A DNA stretch of 8,490 nt, taken from the NCBI GenBank assembly GCA_947311455.1, contig CAMZKY010000033.1, positions 1 to 8,490 on the forward strand, in the 5' to 3' direction. A model generated the notes under the pieces. The model saw only the letters and a program-made list of their open reading frames with translations, did no database searches and was not told where the DNA came from. A program made the translations under genes and the position numbers. Shown in pieces: positions 6,102 to 8,490 of the stretch. This DNA comes from an uncultured Marinosulfonomonas sp. (GTDB lineage: Bacteria > Pseudomonadota > Alphaproteobacteria > Rhodobacterales > Rhodobacteraceae). How positions within the stretch are numbered: position 1 is the stretch's first letter; every line of letters starts with the position of its first letter.

Positions 6102-7229
6102 CTAAACCGGTTCGATATCGCCTTGCGCACGTGTGGCGTGGAAATCCGCTTGAAAGGCATCAAATGTGCCAGCCGCAATCGCCGCGCGCATACCTGACAT
6201 AAGATCCTGATAATATTGCAAATTATGCCACGTCATCAGCATCGAGGAAATGATTTCCTGCGCTTTGAATACGTGGTGCAAATAGGCGCGTGAATAATTG
6301 CGGCACGCCGGACAGGCACAATTTTCATCCAACGGCCGCGGATCGTTGCGGTGGCGGGCGTTTTTGATATTCAACACCCCAAGGCGGGTAAAAATCTGCC
6401 CCGTGCGCCCGGATCGTGATGGCAAAACGCAATCAAACATATCAATGCCGCGCGCCACACCGCCGACCAGATCATCGGGTTTGCCAACACCCATCAAATA
6501 GCGCGGTTTATCTGTGGGCAGCATATCAGGCGCGTAATCCAGCACCTCGAACATGGTTTCTTGCCCCTCGCCCACGGCCAAACCACCCACGGCATAGCCT
6601 TCAAAACCGATGGACTTTAATGCCTCGGCGCTTTCCTCACGTTGATCTTTGAATACGCTACCCTGTTGAATACCAAACAGCGCATGCCCCGGGCGATCGC
6701 CAAACGCCTCACGCGAGCGCGCCGCCCATCGCATCGACATTTGCATGGATTTGAGCGCCACATCTTCGGGTGCGGGATGCTGGGTGCATTCATCAAAGCA
6801 CATCACGATATCACTGCCCAGAAGACGCTGGATTTCCATGCTACGTTCCGGGGTGATCTCGTGTTTTGATCCATCGATGTGGGATTTAAACGTCACGCCG
6901 TTTTCGCTCATTTTACGCAGATCAGACAGGCTCATTACCTGAAATCCGCCACTATCCGTCAGAATCGGTCGATCCCAGTTCATGAATTTATGCAAGCCAC
7001 CCAGATTATCAATCCGCTCGGCTGTGGGGCGCAGCATCAAATGATAGGTGTTGCCCAGCAAAATATCGGCGCCGGTTGCGCGCACGTTTTCGGGCATCAT
7101 CGCCTTAACCGTGGCAGCGGTACCAACCGGCATAAAAGCAGGTGTGCGGATATCGCCACGCGGGGTGTGAATGGTGCCGGTGCGGGCTTTGCCGTCGGTG
7201 GCGGCCAGATCAAATGAAAAATGTGTCAT
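6102..7229 (-). CDS. tgt: tRNA-guanine transglycosylase (queuine/preQ1)
   Basis: The protein has 375 residues, the usual bacterial Tgt length. It exchanges guanine 34 for preQ1 in tRNAs with GUN anticodons (Asp, Asn, His, Tyr), a step of queuosine synthesis. Visible residues: Asp92 in TDSGGFQ (general acid/base); Asp146 and Cys148 in CFDEC and Gln189 in IQQG (base recognition); nucleophile Asp266 in IDMFDCVLPSR; and the zinc site Cys304, Cys306, Cys309 and His335, with the same spacing as the Zymomonas enzyme. The frame stays open upstream to ATG 7316, but MTHFSFDL at 7229 matches the family N terminus and 7316 overlaps the candidate -10 box. No good Shine-Dalgarno sequence is visible at 7229. 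No terminator follows, so transcription may run towards lon. queA is not adjacent in this window. Confidence 0.97.
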   Translation of the reverse strand: MTHFSFDLAATDGKARTGTIHTPRGDIRTPAFMPVGTAATVKAMMPENVRATGADILLGNTYHLMLRPTAERIDNLGGLHKFMNWDRPILTDSGGFQVMSLSDLRKMSENGVTFKSHIDGSKHEITPERSMEIQRLLGSDIVMCFDECTQHPAPEDVALKSMQMSMRWAARSREAFGDRPGHALFGIQQGSVFKDQREESAEALKSIGFEGYAVGGLAVGEGQETMFEVLDYAPDMLPTDKPRYLMGVGKPDDLVGGVARGIDMFDCVLPSRSGRTGQIFTRLGVLNIKNARHRNDPRPLDENCACPACRNYSRAYLHHVFKAQEIISSMLMTWHNLQYYQDLMSGMRAAIAAGTFDAFQADFHATRAQGDIEPV

Positions 7230-7314
7230 GCCCGCGTGATACGGCAGCTCACACCGATTGCAAAGCCCGAATTTAGCCCCCGGCATCATGCAACGCAAAG
7301 CGATTGGCCGTTTC

Positions 7315-7343
7315 ATTCTAACAGAAAGCCCCCGTCAGGCCAA
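7315..7343 (-). promoter_or_regulatory. Candidate sigma-70 promoter of tgt
   Basis: On the minus strand TTGGCC (7343-7338) and TAGAAT (7320-7315) are separated by exactly 17 bases (4 of 6 and 5 of 6 matches to consensus). The transcript would begin near 7308, leaving a leader of about 80 bases before ATG 7229. I looked for a preQ1-type aptamer in that leader and did not see one. Confidence 0.5.
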
Positions 7344-7403
7344 ATCCGTGCGCAAACAGGAAAAGCCGGATCAAATCAATTTTTCGCTGCGGCATTCAGG
7401 CTC

Positions 7404-7432
7404 TGGACGTTTGCAAATCCAATCCTTATATA
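7404..7432 (+). promoter_or_regulatory. Possible promoter of the SufT-like gene
   Basis: TGGACG (7404-7409) and TATATA (7427-7432) are spaced 17 bases apart, each matching consensus at 4 of 6 positions. The divergent gap 7230-7478 must hold a promoter for this gene, and this is the best AT-rich candidate. The call is weak. Confidence 0.3.
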
Positions 7433-7478
7433 TTCAGTCAAGTAATCGAAACAGCGCAATTTCTGCCACGAGGCCCCC

Positions 7479-7889
7479 ATGAGCAATTCTACCTTGTCGA
7501 ATATGGACATTTCCGAGACTGCACCGGAATCAGAGCAAGAAACCCCGATGGAAGGCACACCTTTGATCAAGCCTTCAACAACCGAACACCCATTATACGA
7601 CACGATTGTCGAGGCATGCCGTTCGGTTTATGACCCCGAGGTGCCGGTGAATATTTTTGATCTGGGTCTGATCTATACCATTGATATTGATGCCGAAAAC
7701 AATGTTGAAATCTTTATGTCCCTGACAGCCCCCGGGTGCCCCGTTGCGGGTGATATGCCTGGCTGGGTGGCCGACGCCATATCGCCACTGGCCGGCGTTC
7801 AATCGGTGAATGTGCAGCTGGTGTGGGAACCCCAATGGGGCATGGAAATGATGTCTGACGAGGCCCGCCTGGAATTGGGTTTCATGTAA
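7479..7889 (+). CDS. sufT: SufT-like Fe-S cluster assembly protein (DUF59/MIP18 family)
   Basis: The protein has 136 residues. Residues 1-37 are a polar, acidic, probably disordered leader. From about 38 it matches the DUF59/MIP18 fold: YDPEVPVNIFDLGLIY (51-66) with the conserved Asp-Pro-Glu, then LTAPGCPVAGDMPGWV (82-97) with the conserved Cys87, and the SufT-type C terminus VWEPQWGMEMMSDEARLELG (115-134). Family members help Fe-S cluster assembly or insertion in the cytoplasm, sometimes as a SUF-linked factor. The start is supported by GAGG five bases before ATG 7479. No other suf genes lie within the window, so it appears detached from a SUF operon here. It is divergent from tgt and followed by a hairpin and the MetE-like gene. 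PaaD is a related family, but there is no phenylacetate context and the C terminus fits SufT. Confidence 0.88.
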   Translation: MSNSTLSNMDISETAPESEQETPMEGTPLIKPSTTEHPLYDTIVEACRSVYDPEVPVNIFDLGLIYTIDIDAENNVEIFMSLTAPGCPVAGDMPGWVADAISPLAGVQSVNVQLVWEPQWGMEMMSDEARLELGFM

Positions 7890-7918
7890 AAACGACCTCG
7901 TTTTGTCGTTTCTATAAT
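7890..7918 (+). terminator. Terminator-like hairpin after sufT, running into a -10 box
   Basis: AAACGAC (7890-7896) and GTCGTTT (7905-7911) form a 7-bp stem with an eight-base loop directly after the stop codon. The tail is T-rich but short and imperfect (TCTATAATT). An alternative, mutually exclusive pairing AAAACGA/TCGTTTT exists with a very tight two-base loop. The TATAAT at 7913-7918 is a perfect -10 hexamer that could start the next transcript near 7925; no good -35 is seen at 15-18 bases upstream. Confidence 0.5.
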
Positions 7919-7933
7919 TGCCGACCTATTTCA

Positions 7934-7979
7934 ATGACGCGTAGCTTGCTGGTAACAGCAATCAAAAGGGGCGCGTCAT
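7934..7979 (+). promoter_or_regulatory. Nested stem-loop leader enclosing the RBS of the MetE-like gene
   Basis: The outer stem is ATGACGCG (7934-7941) with CGCGTCAT (7972-7979), 8 bp and perfect. The inner stem is TTGCTG (7946-7951) with CAGCAA (7956-7961), 6 bp and perfect, capped by GTAA, a GNRA tetraloop in RNA. The internal loop is asymmetric: TAGC on the left and ten bases on the right that contain the Shine-Dalgarno AAAAGGGG (7964-7971). The outer stem pairs the first two bases of the start codon (7978-7980). The folded RNA would be expected to hinder translation initiation. The structure is seen directly; the regulatory function is inferred. It does not match the SAM-II, SAM/SAH or preQ1 layouts as I know them. 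Confidence 0.6.
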
Positions 7980-8490
7980 GCCGATTAAAACCACTTGCAT
8001 CGGGGCATTCCCCAAACCGGATTATGTGCCGATCAAAGATTGGTTCAAGGTTATCCCTGCGGGTGACGATTATAACGATCAAGTGGTTAAAAACTGGTCG
8101 GACGATCCAGAACATGAACCGGCCTTTGCCCGTGCCACCAAAGCGGCGGTGCAAACCCAGATCGAATGTGGCATTGATATCCCCACCGATGGTGAACAGC
8201 GGCGCGAAAACTATGTGCATTACCAATGCCGCTATTTTGACGGGTTCGATTTTGAAAATCTGGAACACCGCGTTTTGCGCAACGGCGCCTACGAATCCGA
8301 TTTGCCCGCCATTCGTGGCCAGATCAAAGCCGGTAAATCCGTGTTGCCACGTGATTATAAACAGGCACAATCCTTTTCGGATCGCCCGGTTAAACTGACA
8401 ATCCCCGGCCCGATGACTATTATCGGCACAGTGGCCGATTGTTTTTATGATGATGATCAAAAACTGGCCTTTGAATTGGCCGATGCCCTA
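7978..8490 (+). CDS. MetE-family protein (cobalamin-independent methionine synthase-like), 3'-truncated by window
   Basis: The frame from ATG 7978 stays open for 171 codons to the window end. The N terminus MPIKTTCIGAFPKPDYVPIK fits the UROD/MetE-like barrel. GIDIPTDGEQRRENYV (about 65-80) corresponds to the MetE segment that carries a Glu-rich substrate loop, and KLTIPGPMTIIG (about 138-149) corresponds to the MetE GPVT motif. The direct start on the catalytic barrel suggests a short single-domain form that lacks the N-terminal half of classical MetE. Such proteins may be methionine synthases with an alternative methyl donor or other thiol methyl/alkyl transferases. The zinc ligands lie beyond the window, so activity cannot be judged. 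AAAAGGGG six bases upstream is a strong Shine-Dalgarno sequence, but it is enclosed in the leader structure described separately. The gene follows sufT by 88 bases. Confidence 0.82.
   Translation, partial: MPIKTTCIGAFPKPDYVPIKDWFKVIPAGDDYNDQVVKNWSDDPEHEPAFARATKAAVQTQIECGIDIPTDGEQRRENYVHYQCRYFDGFDFENLEHRVLRNGAYESDLPAIRGQIKAGKSVLPRDYKQAQSFSDRPVKLTIPGPMTIIGTVADCFYDDDQKLAFELADAL

Noticed and set aside
5879..6178. 99-codon minus-strand frame between tgt and lon
   Set aside because: It overlaps the end of tgt and contains the RpoH promoter and the lon Shine-Dalgarno region; no family resemblance.
7230..7308. preQ1 riboswitch in the tgt leader
   Set aside because: I looked for the short hairpin followed by an A-rich pseudoknot strand near the RBS and saw neither.
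7258..7482. Short plus-strand frames in the tgt-sufT divergent gap
   Set aside because: They overlap the tgt promoter or leader, have no Shine-Dalgarno sequence and no recognisable family.
7890..7977. SAM-II or SAM/SAH riboswitch upstream of the MetE-like gene
   Set aside because: Those are H-type pseudoknots with characteristic conserved loops; this leader shows two nested stems with a GNRA loop and no matching pseudoknot strand.
7912..8460. 182-codon open frame on the minus strand opposite the MetE-like gene
   Set aside because: The plus strand clearly encodes MetE-family motifs with a strong Shine-Dalgarno sequence; the antisense frame has no recognisable domain and is a codon-usage shadow.

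Overview
The window reads as chromosomal core DNA of an alphaproteobacterium, most likely Rhodobacterales (Roseobacter-type). The reasons are the close match of Tgt to Rhodobacterales/Zymomonas-type sequences, the lon - basic HU-like protein - tRNA-Val(UAC) order, an HU-like protein with a Lys/Ala/Pro-rich N-terminal extension, and an acyl-CoA synthetase of the style common in that group. Base composition looks only moderately GC-rich for the order (judged by eye, not counted). I see no insertion sequence, phage gene, CRISPR array or rRNA. No gene-free stretch exceeds 300 bases.

Layout: (1) 1-2495, plus strand: the 3' end of an AMP-forming acyl-CoA synthetase, overlapped by a cytoplasmic DsbA/FrnE-type thiol oxidoreductase (CPWC), then a Bcr/CflA-type MFS exporter. 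(2) 2496-2800: a spacer with small inverted repeats and, on the minus strand, a complete tRNA-Val with encoded CCA and a candidate promoter. (3) 2800-5980, minus strand: an HU-family protein with its own terminator and candidate promoter, then lon with a strong terminator and an upstream site that fits a sigma-32 heat-shock promoter. (4) 6102-7343, minus strand: tgt (queuosine tRNA modification) with a sigma-70-like promoter that settles its start. (5) 7404-8490, plus strand, divergent from tgt: a SufT/MIP18 (DUF59) Fe-S assembly protein, a terminator-like hairpin, then the first 171 codons of a MetE-family (cobalamin-independent methionine synthase-like) protein. That last gene runs off the window end.

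Functionally this is mostly housekeeping: proteostasis (Lon), nucleoid structure (HU-like), translation and tRNA modification (tRNA-Val, Tgt), Fe-S biogenesis (SufT) and methyl transfer (MetE-like). A small lipid/redox/export group sits at the left.

The most interesting non-coding signal is the leader of the MetE-like gene (7934-7979). A perfect 8-bp outer stem and a 6-bp inner stem with a GUAA (GNRA) tetraloop enclose the Shine-Dalgarno sequence and pair with the first two bases of the start codon. A TATAAT box would start the transcript only about ten bases upstream. This looks like a compact translational control element that I cannot match to a known class.
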